Assembly (NCBI GenBank): GCA_009363875.1
Contig: CM018690.1
Coordinates: 35,345,445-35,409,444 of the forward strand
From: Mikania micrantha
Taxonomy: Eukaryota; Streptophyta; Magnoliopsida; Asterales; Asteraceae
Length of the DNA stretch: 64,000 nucleotides
Direction: 5' to 3'
Part shown: piece by piece, positions 34,927-46,854 of the stretch
How the letters are laid out: the number at the start of each line of letters is the position of its first letter
Numbering within the stretch: position 1 is the first letter of the stretch
Made by a program: the position numbers and the translations under genes
Notes under the pieces: model-generated
What the model was told of the DNA's origin: nothing
Database searches by the model: none
Seen by the model: only the letters and a program-made list of their open reading frames with translations

Positions 34927-35204
34927 AATAAAAATAAAAAGAACAATATATTTATAGATAGAAAAATGAGTCTGCTGCAATCCTTATATGTCTAACAGTG
35001 CTAAGATCATGTTGTTCATGCATATCGTATTAATAATCCTAGTTTGTCCTTTAAAACAATCCACCAGTATCCAGAGGAAGTTGGTATGTTTTGCAGATTC
35101 GATTATAGAATGTAAAGATGAAAATTTTAATAGAAATAAAATGAGATGAATACACAGCTAGCTGAACTATCTTCAGATCAGACTTCTGTTCAGCAGTAAG
35201 CCTT
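34927..35204. other. 3' flank of the second NPF gene
   Basis: The stop codon is followed directly by A-rich DNA with AATAAAAATAAA-type possible polyadenylation signals. Nothing else is recognised. Confidence 0.5.
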
Positions 35205-35272
35205 GATGGTTAAAAGCATGACTCTTGCTTTCCAATTGGTTGTTTTTGCATTAATTGCTACTTCATCAATTA
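35205..35272 (+). pseudogene. psbZ: Nuclear plastid DNA fragment: 5' part of psbZ
   Basis: From the ATG at 35218 the plus strand reads MTLAFQLVVFALIATSSI, the N-terminus of the photosystem II protein PsbZ. It breaks off after about 18 codons at 35272. The real gene encodes about 62 residues. Being in nuclear DNA among transposons and truncated, it is a plastid-to-nucleus transfer relic. Confidence 0.85.
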
Positions 35273-35428
35273 ACGTAACATGAAACCTATTTGTTCGAAA
35301 GCGCCGTGGAGAGCAACAAAAGTCCACAGACCACCTAATTGACACCAACGAGTAAAATCTCCTTGTGCTTCAGGGTCCCATATTAATAACAAAGAATGTG
35401 CTAAACTATTCGCAGGAGTAGAAACTGT
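35273..35428 (-). pseudogene. psbD: Nuclear plastid DNA fragment: internal part of psbD
   Basis: On the minus strand the frame reads STPANSLAHSLLLIW, then PEAQGDFTRWCQLGGLWTFV and GFMLR, an internal piece of the photosystem II D2 protein. It covers about 50 codons with few changes (for example one apparent Gly to Asp before PEAQ). It stops at 35273, where psbZ sequence begins on the other strand. Confidence 0.92.
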
Positions 35429-35610
35429 GTAGATGTGTCTCCGAGTATTCCTTGATCATTTCCTCTAAGAAGAGGAGTTCCTCTAATTGTATGAATTTTT
35501 CTAGAATACTCTTTTCTTCAATATCATTCAAAAAAGTTTCGAATTGCCTAGTATTCCACCAATTAGTAACGTACCCACGATTCCAGACTTTTTTGAAATA
35601 AGGCTTTCTG
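35429..35610 (-). pseudogene. cemA: Nuclear plastid DNA fragment: part of cemA
   Basis: The minus strand reads VTNWWNTRQFETFLND, then EEKSILEKFIQLEELLFLEE and MIKEYSETH, an internal piece of the plastid envelope protein CemA (Ycf10). It abuts psbD at about 35428, although the two genes are far apart in plastid genomes. Confidence 0.87.
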
Positions 35611-35624
35611 GGAAAAGTGAAAGA

Positions 35625-35885
35625 TTACAATAAATTGGCAGATAAGCGGGCAACTAGTTGCGCCGCAACCTCCTTTTGAATTGCAAATTCAATCCTACTA
35701 AAAACAATTTTTTGGGTCCTAGGAACTGTGATGTTGCTATGCATAACCCTCTGAACTCGGTTCAGAAAATTCACAGCCTCCGGGGCCAAGAACGCAAATG
35801 TATCAAAAGCAAGGGGTAAACACATGTTGATTCTCCAAGCAAGCCTTCTCATGTTTGGCAATTCTAATAGGGATAAGTTGGTCAC
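35625..35885 (-). pseudogene. Fragment of an unidentified dispersed protein (86 codons)
   Basis: This minus-strand frame contains LPLAFDTFAFLAPEAVNFLN, RVQRVMHSNI and FAIQKEVAAQLVARL. It resembles, from memory, the C-terminal end of a widespread plant repeat-associated protein whose function I do not know. No longer frame is found upstream. A related, more decayed stretch is at about 22030-22095 in intron 1 of the first NPF gene (ACCGCAACCTTCTTTGAA), supporting a dispersed repeat. Its start codon is arbitrary. Confidence 0.4.
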
Positions 35886-36812
35886 ATCTTTCCGAGACCA
35901 TACTGAGTATGTTTGTTTGTTTGTTGGGTTTAGCTTGTACCTTGTCCGGTTTGATCAATATCTATGACCAGTTTCACCAAATTTCTTCCATCAAGCGTTA
36001 TGAGTTGAATGTTTTTTTCTGGTGAGAACTTCCAATAGTAATACTTTTTGATATACCTCCCTTGTGAAAATATCATGCGGTTTGTCATATATTATAAATA
36101 TGATGTCAGTTGATGTTCTTGATTACCCTTTTCTGGGAAGGTGATTTTTATGATCTTTTTTCCAACCCGGTTTTATTTCAACGTTTAAGAACTCCTATAC
36201 GTTAATTGCAGATCTTACTCTATCATAGTTAATAAGAAAAATAGATATTAAAAAAAAAAACTTAAGATTTGTAGATATGCTTCAATATTGTTTATAAATG
36301 TGAAGCTATTTCATGTTAAAAAGCTAGATACATGGATAAAACAGTGAAATATACTTGAACGTTAGAGTATTGTTGATTAGCTAAGGATTTAGACAGATGT
36401 TTTACTTATGAGGAAATCTTGAGAATGCTAAACTTTAGTAACAAAGATCTAAGGGTGTGGACCATGTTTTAGTTACAAGGTTGTGTGTAGTGAGGCGTGA
36501 ACACCTGGGTGACAAGTGTGTCACATCTCTCCCACCATAACAACCCAGGTGTGACGCCAGTGTTATGGGCCAGGTGTGAGCCCGATCAAGGGCGTGAAAG
36601 GAAGAGCAAGGTAAAATAAGTAAGAAATGATGGAGTGAGATGAGACTGATTATTACAAATGTTTATAAGAAGAGGGGACAAGGGGATATGACGTTTATGT
36701 AGAATGAAGAGAAGGTGATAGTCTAAGGAAAAAGAGAATACGTGAGCATCAATAATTGCTCATTAAGTGAGACCCACGAAATAAAAGGAAGGCAAAGGGG
36801 GATCAGTAAGGC
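35886..36812. other. Intergenic DNA, possible degenerate repeats
   Basis: A CACCTGGGTG..CACCCAGGTG-type inverted pair lies near 36502-36555. No gene is recognised. Confidence 0.45.
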
Positions 36813-37283
36813 TCTAAACTAACCGAACGAACACGAACGAGCCATTGTTCATCTTCGTTCGTTTGACTTTTAACTTGTTAACGAAATGTTCATGAACACT
36901 AACCGAATGGAAATTCTTGTTTATGTTTGCTCATTAAGAAATTGAATTTGTTCACGAACACATATATTTAAACAATAAAAAGCAACATTCTTATTTTCAA
37001 ACATTAGATATAATCATTTAAATAAATATTACGTAAAATATTATGGTATTAAACTAAAAATAGCTTAAATATTATGCTAATAAACTAAAAATAAAAAATT
37101 TAAGAATATACAACGCATTTAATGAATAAATATAATAAATAAACATAAACGAACACATTACCAAGCGTTCATGAACATAAATGAACGAACACGGCCTCTG
37201 TTCATGCATGTTCGTTCATTTAACTAAACAAACTTTCTGCCGAATGGTTCATGAACAATTCGTTGAGCGTTCGGTCCGTTTAC
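36813..37283. mobile_element. Probable MITE (GTTCATGAAC-rich family)
   Basis: The ends CTAAACTAACCGAACGAAC and CGTTCGGTCCGTTTACA are imperfect inverted repeats. The interior has repeated TGTTCRTGAAC and CGAACGAACACG motifs on both sides of an AT-rich core. No convincing target duplication was found. Confidence 0.5.
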
Positions 37284-37726
37284 AATACTAGGGAGCAGTG
37301 CATAGACGAAAAGAATTGAGTGAGAAAAAACAAAAAACAAAAACAATAAAAATTTCAACAAGATAAATTGAATTAGTGAGAGGAAGATCTAGAGGGGCCG
37401 ACTTCCGTTGAATAACCATCTTTTGGGGTAATATAGAAACTCTAACTGAAATTCAAATTGAACCGAATAGAATAGAAATTAAGCAATTTGTTATTGACTT
37501 TTCCAATTAGGTTAGTATTTGAACTAACAGTACAGGGATTGGACACTTTTAAATGAGTACCGAAATTTACTAGACCCATGGATACATGAAAATTTATTAA
37601 AGAGAGGGGGAGCGAAGCTAATATTTAAACAAAAAAATATAACCTTTCGATTAAAAAAATAATACTACTGAATGTGGGAAAAGAAGGACCTCTCAGACAT
37701 ATTGATGCCCTGCCCCTATGCACTAT
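37284..37726. other. Intergenic DNA without recognised features
   Basis: Mixed AT-rich sequence; no gene, RNA or bounded repeat seen. Confidence 0.5.
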
Positions 37727-38069
37727 GAGTGTAAACAAATCAAGACTACTTGTAAAATACTAGAAATTGAATCAATAAAAAGCTTATACAAGCCAGGTTA
37801 AAAGATCTCTAGACCTAAATGACTCGTTTTTATTAAATTAAATAGGTATATATTTATATTAATAATTTTTTTACATAAAATACTATGATAAATATTATAA
37901 TGCCATATGTATTATGTTGTATATGAAAATTATAGTTCTAATATATATATTAAATTAATTATAAAAAGAAATAAATTAAATAATTAAGAATAAATGAGTT
38001 GTATTGAGCATGAGTTTGAATTTTTTCTTAGGAGTTCGAGACTTAACGAGCTCGGCTCATTTACACCAT
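37727..38069. mobile_element. Degenerate MITE of the GGGGTGTAAAC family
   Basis: TGAGTGTAAACAAATCAAGAC at the left and CGAGCTCGGCTCATTTACACC at the right match the ends of 21043-21536 in order and orientation. The core is AT-rich and eroded. Confidence 0.5.
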
Positions 38070-38689
38070 TTATATGAACGCAATCCCAAATTCAATTTTT
38101 AAAACAGATTAATTTTTTTTTTTTTAGTTTTTGAACTGATTCTACCCAAACATTCAAATTCGAATTATATCTATTTTTTATTTATACATAAAAATTATTT
38201 TATTTATTTATTAAATACATGTATATATTAGCTATTTCATTTTATTTTTATATTTCTCGTAACTCCGTTTATTTAAACTGACCGAATTCGAACCATCATT
38301 ACACAAGTTGATTAAGCTTATATGTGCTAGACAACTAGCAAATTTACAAATATACATGAAGTGATGTATAACCAGAAAAGTTTATTAGGGAAAGTCAAAG
38401 ATTAGGTAGTTCTTATAAGAAATTAGTGCAGCACCATGAATGCAAAATATATATAAAATGAATAAAGAAAAATAATCATTAATGTTAAAATCTCATGGGC
38501 GGTTAAAAAATTTAAAAGAAATGTTTCGACACAAAAAACAAACGAACAAGTATTTACAGTAAATCAGTACGGTTTAAAGCAAAACTTACCCTATTTTAAT
38601 AGTATAAAGAGACTCCGACTTTAGTGTTATTCATCGACTAGATTACGGTTATTTGAAAATTTTTAAGACCCTATCTAAAACCTAACCAT
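38070..38689. other. Intergenic DNA without recognised features
   Basis: AT-rich; no gene or bounded repeat seen. Confidence 0.5.
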
Positions 38690-38975
38690 ATTTGATACTT
38701 GACCCACCCCGAGTTAGAAATATGTTAATCTGAACCAAACTCATCTGAATAAAATTATTTTTGTATCTGAATAACTCTAAAAACAGGTTTTATTCGGATT
38801 AAATTCAGATATCCAATCCGAATAAGCAAAATTTTGATTATCCGATATCCGATCCTAATGAGAAAAACTGGTATTCGATCCAGATTTATTTGAATATCCA
38901 AATCACTAATTCTGGTCGTATTTTTTTAGGTTTCAGATACAATTCGAATTTTAGCTTTTTGAGCAACCCTGCCTG
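38690..38975. repeat. Degenerate relative of the TATCCGAC repeat
   Basis: The dense motifs ATTCGGATTAAATTCAGATATC, CCGATATCCGATCC and TTTCAGATACAATTCGAATTT resemble the MITE at 62081-62404. Ends and duplication were not resolved. Confidence 0.4.
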
Positions 38976-39021
38976 AATTAGATATGTCATATTACTTCTA
39001 TTTATATATTACTATGACTTA

Positions 39022-40388
39022 GTATATATATATAGGGTTAGGTTAACCTAAATAAGTCTCTTAACCTAAAAAGCCTAAGAAGGATCTTGAGCCATTAGTT
39101 CATTAATCAATGGCTATGATTAAATCAAGTTGTTGAAGGGTATTTTAGTAATGAATACTTTTGTTAACTTTTTATCAAGTTCCCCCATTTTCTTTAAATG
39201 CTCATAACTTTTACATACGAAATTATTTTTTGAAAAAAAATACACCATAAAAACGAGCATTTTTTATCTTCAAAATTAGTAGTGTATTGCTATAGAAAAA
39301 ATTTAGTTTTTTAGTTCATTGTGTCATTTGTGCAGGTCATTGTGTCTTTTGTGCAGTTCATTGTGTCTTTTGTAAGGATCATTGTGTCTTTTGTACATGT
39401 CATTATGTCTTTTTTGTTTTTGCTCAATGTTGTGTTTTCATGAACATTTTAAGACACAATGATACACATAATACATTATGTCAAGTAATGATGAAACAAT
39501 GACGAATATGAATAACACAATTATCTTTAAAAGACACAATTACTTATAATAAAGACACAAAGACAAGCATGGACAATTTTGTACATGTCATTGTGTCTTT
39601 TGGTTAAGTCATTGTGTCTTTTATGTTTATTTTCAATATGGTATTTTCCTGAACAATTTAAAACACAATGATGTTGCATAATATATAATGTTAAGCAAGG
39701 ATGACACAATGACGAGTATGAATAAAACAATGATATTTAAAAAAAGACATAATTACCTGTAAAAAAATTACAATGATGAGTATAACAACTTTGTACGAGT
39801 CATTGTTTCTTTTGTATAGGTCATTGTGTCTTTTGTGCATGTCATTGTGTCTTTTATGTTTATGCTCAATGTTGTATTTTAACGAACAATTTAAGACACA
39901 ATAATGTTGCGGAATAAATAATATTAAGCAAGAATGACATAATGACGAGTATGAATAACACCATGATCTTTAAAAAATACACGAGTACTTTTAAAAAAGA
40001 CACAATTACCTGTATGAAAAAACACAAAAAGATAATTATACACAAATATTATAAAAGACACAATTACGATAATTAGACACAATTAGCTGAAAAAAAATTT
40101 CATTTTTTATAACAAAATTATACTCATTATAAAGATAAAAAAATTCTCATTTTTATGATATATTTTTTTAAAAAAAATAATTTCGTATGTAAAAGTTATG
40201 AACGTTCAAAAAATTTGGGAGGAAAGTGGTTATGACTAAATTACCCTCTAACAACTTTTCCCACTAAAATTTTAAAATTTTCATCTTAAATTTAATCATA
40301 TGATCTAATGGCCAATAATCCTTCTTAGCCTTTTTAGGATAAGAGGACTATTTAGTAGAACCCAATCCTATATATATATATATATATA
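39022..40388. mobile_element. (TA)n-bounded non-autonomous element with internal repeats
   Basis: Both edges lie in (TA)n tracts (39022-39035 and about 40370-40388). Subterminal inverted repeats include CATAACTTTTACATACGAAATT (39201-39222) and its complement at 40181-40202. The interior is made of repeated CATTGTGTCTTTTGT units and their complement. No coding region. It shares architecture with 49778-50892 and 56090-57198. The superfamily was not determined; Micron-type elements, which sit in TA microsatellites, are a comparison from memory. Confidence 0.65.
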
Positions 40389-40415
40389 CATGCATATATG
40401 ACTTAGTATATAAAT

Positions 40416-41133
40416 TAGGGGTGTCAATCGTGTCGGGTTGACGGGTTAGCGGGTTAACAGGTTACGGGTTGGCGGGTTGGTGGGTTGAATCTTGCAACCC
40501 TAACCTGACCCATATATTTATTCGTGTCAAAATTTTCAACCCTAACCCGGATTGATATAAATCCAGGTCAACCCGAACCTGACCCGTTTAACCCATTTAT
40601 TTAAATAAATCAAACTTATTTACATAGTGTAAGTTGGTTGTTGCTTGAAAACACATAAATAATAACGTGATTAGTAGTTGTGTATGAGTAACAAGTAGTT
40701 AATATAGTATTTTAACAAAAAAAATAATATTATTATAACTAAAAATATAATTATGTAATCAAAATTATAAAGTATGTAATTTAAAATAAACTAGTTTGTA
40801 TAGTTAACCGGAAAAAAAAAATCATTTTTTAGATGAAAAAAATATAAATTTTGTTACCTAATCAATTAAAGTATGTTAAATAATCAAAAGAAAAATAACT
40901 AAATTATGTTATAGGAAAGAAAAGAATAAAACTTAATAATTTTAAAACCTTAAACGGGTTAACGGGTCAACCCGTTTATAAATGGGTCAACCCGAACCTG
41001 ACCTGTTTATAAACGGGTCAACCCGAACACGACCCGTTTATTTAAACGGGTTATACTTGTCAACCCAAAACCTGATTATTTTCGTGTCGTGTTCGGGTCG
41101 TGTTTCAGGTCGTGTCGGAAATTGCCACCCCTA
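40416..41133. mobile_element. hAT-like MITE (GGGTTGACGGGTT family), 718 bp
   Basis: The ends TAGGGGTGTCAATCGTGTCGG and its inverted counterpart ending GCCACCCCTA carry a perfect 8-bp duplication ATATAAAT (40408-40415 and 41134-41141). Near both ends are repeated AACGGGTCAACCCG motifs around an AT-rich core. Confidence 0.85.
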
Positions 41134-41388
41134 ATATAAATACATGCATATACATATTACTTTTATTTACTTTACTTTTTTTCCGCATACACAAACACAT
41201 GCAAAAACATACAAACAAACATATCACATGTAGAGAAACACTTGGAGTCAAATATGTCATTACTTTTATTTATTTATTATTATGACTTATATATATACAC
41301 ACACTTCACTTTTTTTCATATATGCACAAGCAAACACATATACTAACAAACTATGTAACACACGCAAAGAAAACATATAACAAACAAA

Positions 41389-41654
41389 CTTACTCAATAT
41401 ATTTCCACTTTTCAGTAGGGTCTGAGGGAAAGGGTAGACATAAACCTTGCCCATATCCCAGTTGGAATAGAGAGCCTGCTCCAAAGGAGTCCCCGGCTCA
41501 AAGTTATCGTTTGAAGTTGATCATCACAACATTTTTAACGTTATTTTCACAAAAAAAAAGTAAAATAACGTTAAAATTAGTGCAATTTTATTTTGGCCCC
41601 TTGAGGGCCTATACATGTATACATTATATGTGTGCACAGCAAATGGGGCGTAAC
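41389..41654 (+). repeat. Short interspersed repeat, family B copy 2
   Basis: It closely matches 20101-20383 from TCAGTAGGGTCTGAGGG to CAAATGGGGCGTAAC, with the shared block CTCAAAGTTATCGTTTGAAG. ORFs reading through it (41322-41684 plus, 41524-41781 minus) are not genes. Confidence 0.7.
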
Positions 41655-41957
41655 ACAAAGAAAACATATAATAGCATAAATTAAAACAAAAATACACAAA
41701 GCAGAAAACAGTAGAATAAAAAAGATAACATGCATAATTTGTGACGATGTTAGAATACCCTAAAATTCTTGCTTTCATCATGTAATTAAGGTATCTTACA
41801 AATAATAATAAACACGAGTGCTCTTAAAAATATATGAGTAGTAGTTTCGGCCCTGCTCAGGTCAAGCCCGGTTTTACTTGGATTACAAATTAAAAACAGC
41901 AGGAGGAGGGGCGGCTGGGCCTCCCCAAATTCAGGTCCATTTGCTATATCTTAATTT

Positions 41958-42139
41958 AGAGTGGAGAAATCGGAAAACCGGGTCCGGTTTCAAACGGTTC
42001 AGATTCTGGTCAACAATGTTAATAGCCGGTTTCAGGTTCGGACATTTGGTTCCGGTTTTTGGTCGGTTCCGGTTCAGGTTTTACCGGGTAAAGGTGAAAC
42101 CGATTCGGGTTTTTCCAGTTCCGGGTTTTGCCCACCTCT
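41958..42139. mobile_element. Small TIR element, 182 bp
   Basis: The ends AGAGTGGAGAAATCGG and GTTTTGCCCACCTCT are flanked by a 10-bp perfect repeat ATCTTAATTT (41948-41957 and 42140-42149). The 8-bp hAT or 9-10-bp Mutator class cannot be separated. The interior is rich in CGGTTCCGGTT motifs. Confidence 0.65.
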
Positions 42140-42149
42140 ATCTTAATTT

Positions 42150-42819
42150 TTGCTAGTTAGCAAAGGTTAAACTCTAACTGTAATACTTATCCATCTTTTG
42201 TCACAAAGTAATAAAAGAAAAGAATCGAAACCCTATTTAGTGCACATGAACCATACATCATCTCAACCAAACCATACTAAATCACATGTCTTTATATTGT
42301 ATTGTGTTGTTGTTATTTAGTATTTAAATGTATATATAATAATTCTATGACAATTGTATTCAAAACCCTCAGCAGATAATGGAAAACTTGTGGCTGGGCT
42401 CAAAGAGACCCTTAACTCACCAGGGCCCAGGCATATATATAACAGAGCCCATAACAAAATGCCCATAAATTAAACAGGAAAGAAACTTATAAAAGCATAA
42501 TTTTACAACTGAAGGCAACCAAAAACATGCAAACAAACAATTCTTTTAGATTCATATATAATCAATACATTTATATATTAATCCTGAAAAAATAAAAATA
42601 AAAATAAAACAAAGGTTAAAATTTGAGAAATAAACCGGATTAGCCATGATACAACCCAAAAAGAAACCGGTATTTATACAACAGAAAAATATAGATATAT
42701 ACAACTTAAATCAAAAGCCGAATCCATAAACCTTTTGCAAAAAACTTTCTAACTGTGACATGCAAATCCCTTTCAACCCGAAAACAAACAAAATGAAAGA
42801 ATAACGTGGACTCGTTGCT
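42150..42819 (-). other. 3' flank of the CDPK gene
   Basis: It probably contains the 3' UTR of the minus-strand kinase gene nearest 42819. No other gene is recognised. Confidence 0.5.
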
Positions 42820-45800
42820 TTAGACTACAACGCTTTGACCCGTCAGCCCATCCTCGAGCCGTAAAGACCCATCCTTCATCAAGTTGACGCTTAAGCTCTT
42901 GAATCTCTCTCTCGAGTATTGCCTTGATGCCTTCCTCCAATCGGTTCCTGTTTTCATCATTGCAACGAATTCGTCGAAGCTTATTTGACCATCCTGAGAC
43001 ATGTTTGACCAACCGTTAGAAATCGGTGAATTGTTAGATTAGAGTGAAAGTGGTATGACGATGAATTGGTAGATTTTAGATGTGTTTAATATCTCTAACA
43101 TCGCTAATAAAAAAGAAGAAATAAGCTGAGACGAAAAATCATCATCATCGTACACAGTATATCTCACTGTTAGCAAACTAAAGTAGGGTCCGAGGAGGGT
43201 AAGATGTAGACAACCTTACCTCTATCCCGTAGAAATAGAGAGGTTGCATACTTGCATTCAATGAGACTCCTAGCTCATTATGCTTGATTAATCGATCAAC
43301 TCAACGTTTTTAATGTTATTTTCACATAATTAAATAGAATACGTTATTTTCGTATGCAAAGCTACTCGTAAATTCGTTTATCAATTTGAATTGTTACGAA
43401 ATGATATATATATATATATATATTTTTATTATACTTGACAAGTAATTATTTTAACACATAAAGTGTTAAGGTTCAACCCAAGGTCGAGCCCTGTTTCAAT
43501 ACGCGTATTTATTTAACCTATGACCCAACCCGTGTGACCCGCCCATTTTGCCATGTCTAGTGAGATTCGAATAATCTACCTTATCTGTATCGACTTCTTT
43601 CATGATTTCATTAAGTACTTGGATGTCTACTTGACCCGGTTCATATAACACTTGTTCTAGCTCGTCAAGCTCGATATAACCACTTCCATCTTTATCAAAA
43701 AACATAAACGCTCTGCGAAGATGTTCATCATTTTCCATCTTTTGCAAGTGGATCGTAACTGCTACGAACTCTCCATACTCGAGTACTCCATTGCCATCAA
43801 CATCAGCCTTGTGAGTAAACAAATGGTAGAGTTTCAGTACTCAAATCTTGATGTTCTGACATATTATTTGTAAAAATTTAAAAGACATACCACATCCATG
43901 AGCAATCGAATCTCGGGTTCAGCCAGTTGTGAACCGACTTTCTTTAATCCGGCTTTCAGTTCATCAAATGTAACTTTACCATCACCATCAGAGTCCATCA
44001 ATGTAAACATGTCTCTAATTACTTCAACTTCTTCAATAGACAAGTGTTCTGCAATCACCTACACCAACAAAACCAAATCTTAATACACTTGAATTTATTG
44101 ATTTATAAAGAAACATAAAGTCAAACGAAATTGGTCATGCTTACTCTCAATGCTTTCTTTTTGAATCTATTCATCACTGAGAATTGTTTGAGTCTCGTTC
44201 TCACTATATCTCCCAAAGGAACATTTGAAGCCTTCTTCTCGTTTTGTATCCACGGATGTTCTTCAAAACAGAGAAAACGACGGATAAAGTTAAGTTGACT
44301 TTGACTATTATGGTCAAATGAAGATGTTTCAACATCATTACCATACTGATTTCTAAATTTCTGGAGAAATAACCGAAAACTATGCATCCTTTTATATCAA
44401 TCAACAGCATTATGCAAATGCTGATGCTAGGATTTCAGTAAAGATGGCGAGTAGTGTTAAGTTTTGACTAACAAAGTCAAAAGACATCTGTTGAACTTAC
44501 CAAGAACCTGTTGGGCAGTTAATCGCTTCTTGGGATCGGGTTCTAACATCTGTTTAACAAGACTTTTAGCATCTTCAGAAATTTGAGGCCATGGTTCCCT
44601 CTTGAAATCAATAACGCCTCGAAGAATTGCTAAAGCAACACCTTGTTCGGTTTCTATAATCAAAAAAGTATAAATAACAGATTAGCATCATATTACAGAT
44701 CAATCAACATATTTCATGTTTCTAGCAATACCTGCCCAAAATGGCGGAACCCCGCATAATAGTATATAAAGAATAACTCCAGCACTCCATATATCAACTT
44801 CTGGCCCGTAATTTCGCTTCAAAACTTCAGGTGCCATGTAGTATGGGCTACCCACAATTTCAGAAAATCTTTGCCCTGAACATAGAAATTAAATAAAAAG
44901 GTCAAATAATTACTATAGCCGTGTCTTTTTTACTAGTTCTGAATCACTAAAAGATGCCTAAATACTACAAGGTTGCAACATTTGGAGATTGACGGATCGG
45001 GTAACGGGTCAAAATGGATTCTTGTCAGAAAAGGTCAATAGTAACTGCTAAAATCATTAAGGTCAAATTGACCAATAAACACTTTTTGCCTACTTCCTAA
45101 TATCTATTAACAAAATTATTAATGCATCGGATACTTTGTGTGATTCTCGCCCATTCTAACCCGTTCACTTTTTGGCCCAAAAGTGTATTTGACCCGTTTA
45201 AGATTTAATAAAAAGATTGAAAGAAACAAACTGAATTACTGAAATTAGTTCATTCAACTATACAAAAAACCAAACTTTTTGAATGCCAATCCTAACATGG
45301 TTCGAACCCATTACTTATTGGTCAAAATGGAGCAGCTTAAAAGTTTCTTGGTCTTGGGATCTAGCCCAGACCACGTCTTCATTTTTTGACTAAATTAATA
45401 TGAAAAGGACATCGAAATGGAATCTAATCATTCAATCCAATACCACCTAATCACCTACTCCAAATCTTCAATACCCTTTTGATAAATTCTAAGTTTAATA
45501 AGAATTTTAAGGAAATTAATTAGATTTTCAAAAAATAATACAAACTTAATACAAAAATTAAGCAGAGCTCAAGATCTCAAAGCTAAATCTAAAGATTTCA
45601 ACACCCAATTGCAAAAGTTTGCAGCTTCAGCTTTTAAAAACTAACCTGATTAGCCACTAACCCAGAAAATTTATGCGAATTATTGAAAATATAAAATAAT
45701 TAAAGATGAACAGATCAATTTACCTGGCTTGAAGAACACAGAAAGCCCAAAATCAATGGCTTTTAGAGCAGAATTTTCCTTCTTGTTAGCAAACAAAAAA

Positions 45801-46381
45801 TTTTCCGGCTTCAAATCTCGATGAATCACCCCATTTTCATGACACATCCTGACCACCTCCGCCACCGTCTTCGCGATTCCGGCCGCCGCACGTTGACTGT
45901 AATGCCCTCGAGCAACGATCCTGTCAAAAAGTTCACCGCCCTCACAAAGCTCCATCACTAAATGAACAGCTTCATGATCCTCATAAGTAGCACGAAGCTT
46001 CACAATATTCGGGTGCTCCGGCAGCGTAGACATGATCGCCACCTCTCGCCGGACGTCCTCGACGTCGACGGCGGTTCGGAGTTTTTTCTTTGAGATTGAT
46101 TTACACGCGAACGCATGTTTCGTTTCTCGATCGGTGCAAAGGTAAGTGACTCCAAACTCGCCCCGACCCAACTCCCGGCCAAGTATGTACTTGTCGGATA
46201 TTCGGGTCCGGTGGGTGGCGAGCTGTGCGAAGTCGTTCAAAACGCGAATCGGGACCGGAGATTCGGCGTATGGGTTGGGTCTTTGTTTATTGTGCTTCTT
46301 CTTGGCCTGTGGTGTCGGAGGTGGTTGGTAGTGTGTGGATTCCGGTGCGTCGGGTCGGAGGCAGGTGGTGCAGTTGCCCAT
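42820..46381 (-). CDS. CPK10: Calcium-dependent protein kinase (CDPK, CPK10/CPK30-like)
   Basis: Seven exons on the minus strand: 45724-46381, 44732-44875, 44501-44653, 44145-44260, 43891-44058, 43580-43807 and 42820-42993, all GT-AG. Together they encode 546 residues with no break. The N-terminus MGNC offers Gly2 for myristoylation and Cys4 for palmitoylation, so membrane anchoring is likely. The Ser/Thr kinase domain starts near residue 65: Gly loop GRGEFG (72-77), Lys94, HRDLKPEN (187-194), DFG (210-212), and SPYYMAPEVL in exon 2. The autoinhibitory junction follows (about 325-360). Four canonical EF-hand loops lie at 379-390, 415-426, 451-462 and 486-497, the last spanning the exon 6/7 border. 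Ca2+ binding releases autoinhibition. The C-terminus (MKDGSLRLEDGLTGQ) and length are closest, from memory, to group III CPK10/CPK30, which act in stress and ABA signalling in Arabidopsis. The exact orthologue is not certain. Confidence 0.96.
43177..43365 (+). repeat. Short interspersed repeat, family B copy 3 (CDPK intron 6)
   Basis: GTAGGGTCCGAGGAGGGTA, CTTACCTCTATCCCGTAG and AACGTTTTTAATGTTATTTTC follow the order of copies 1 and 2 but are more diverged. It sits antisense in the kinase gene's sixth intron, followed by a (TA)n tract at about 43404-43423. Confidence 0.55.
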
Positions 46382-46603
46382 AGTGGTGGTTAGGAAAGAT
46401 AGTTGTCAATATTATCGCCGGAAAATCAAGAATTAGAGAGGCTGGCATTTCACGGCAAATAGAAGTTATGAAACCAAAAGGAAAACGCGGGGTAGGAGAT
46501 GGAAAAATAAATTTTCTTTTAGCAAAAAGTCAAATACATTGTTCCACGATATTTAATGTTATTATTATTATTATTATTATTAGTATATTTATTTCGTATT
46601 ATT

Positions 46604-46840
46604 TTATTTTTTTTGAACGGTAAAGGTCTCAATCATGTGAACTCACTGTTTTCAGATCATGGCACCAAGGTTTAGTTACCTGAACCTCCCATAAGCAATC
46701 ACAACCACTCCATGAGGAAACACCACTGGAAAAACCCCATGACTCCCCTCAGACCTATTTTTCGCTGCGGGAGGGATTTGAACCTAATACCTTCCACTTG
46801 AAAGGATTTTAGGGTACCATTGAAGCAATACCTCATTAGT
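46604..46840 (-). mobile_element. tRNA-derived SINE, 237 bp, upstream of the CDPK gene
   Basis: On the minus strand a head with B box GGTTCAAATCC (about 46768-46778) precedes a body and an A-rich tail, ACCGTTCAAAAAAAATAAAA, ending at 46604. Flanking repeats TATTTCGTATTATT (46590-46603) and TATTTCTTATTATT (46841-46854) match at 13 of 14, typical of LINE-type target-primed insertion. It lies about 220 bp upstream of the kinase start codon. Confidence 0.75.
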
Positions 46841-46854
46841 TATTTCTTATTATT

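Noticed and set aside
41322..41781. ORFs of 120 (+) and 85 (-) codons
   Set aside because: They read through the family B dispersed repeat and simple sequence; no homologue recognised.
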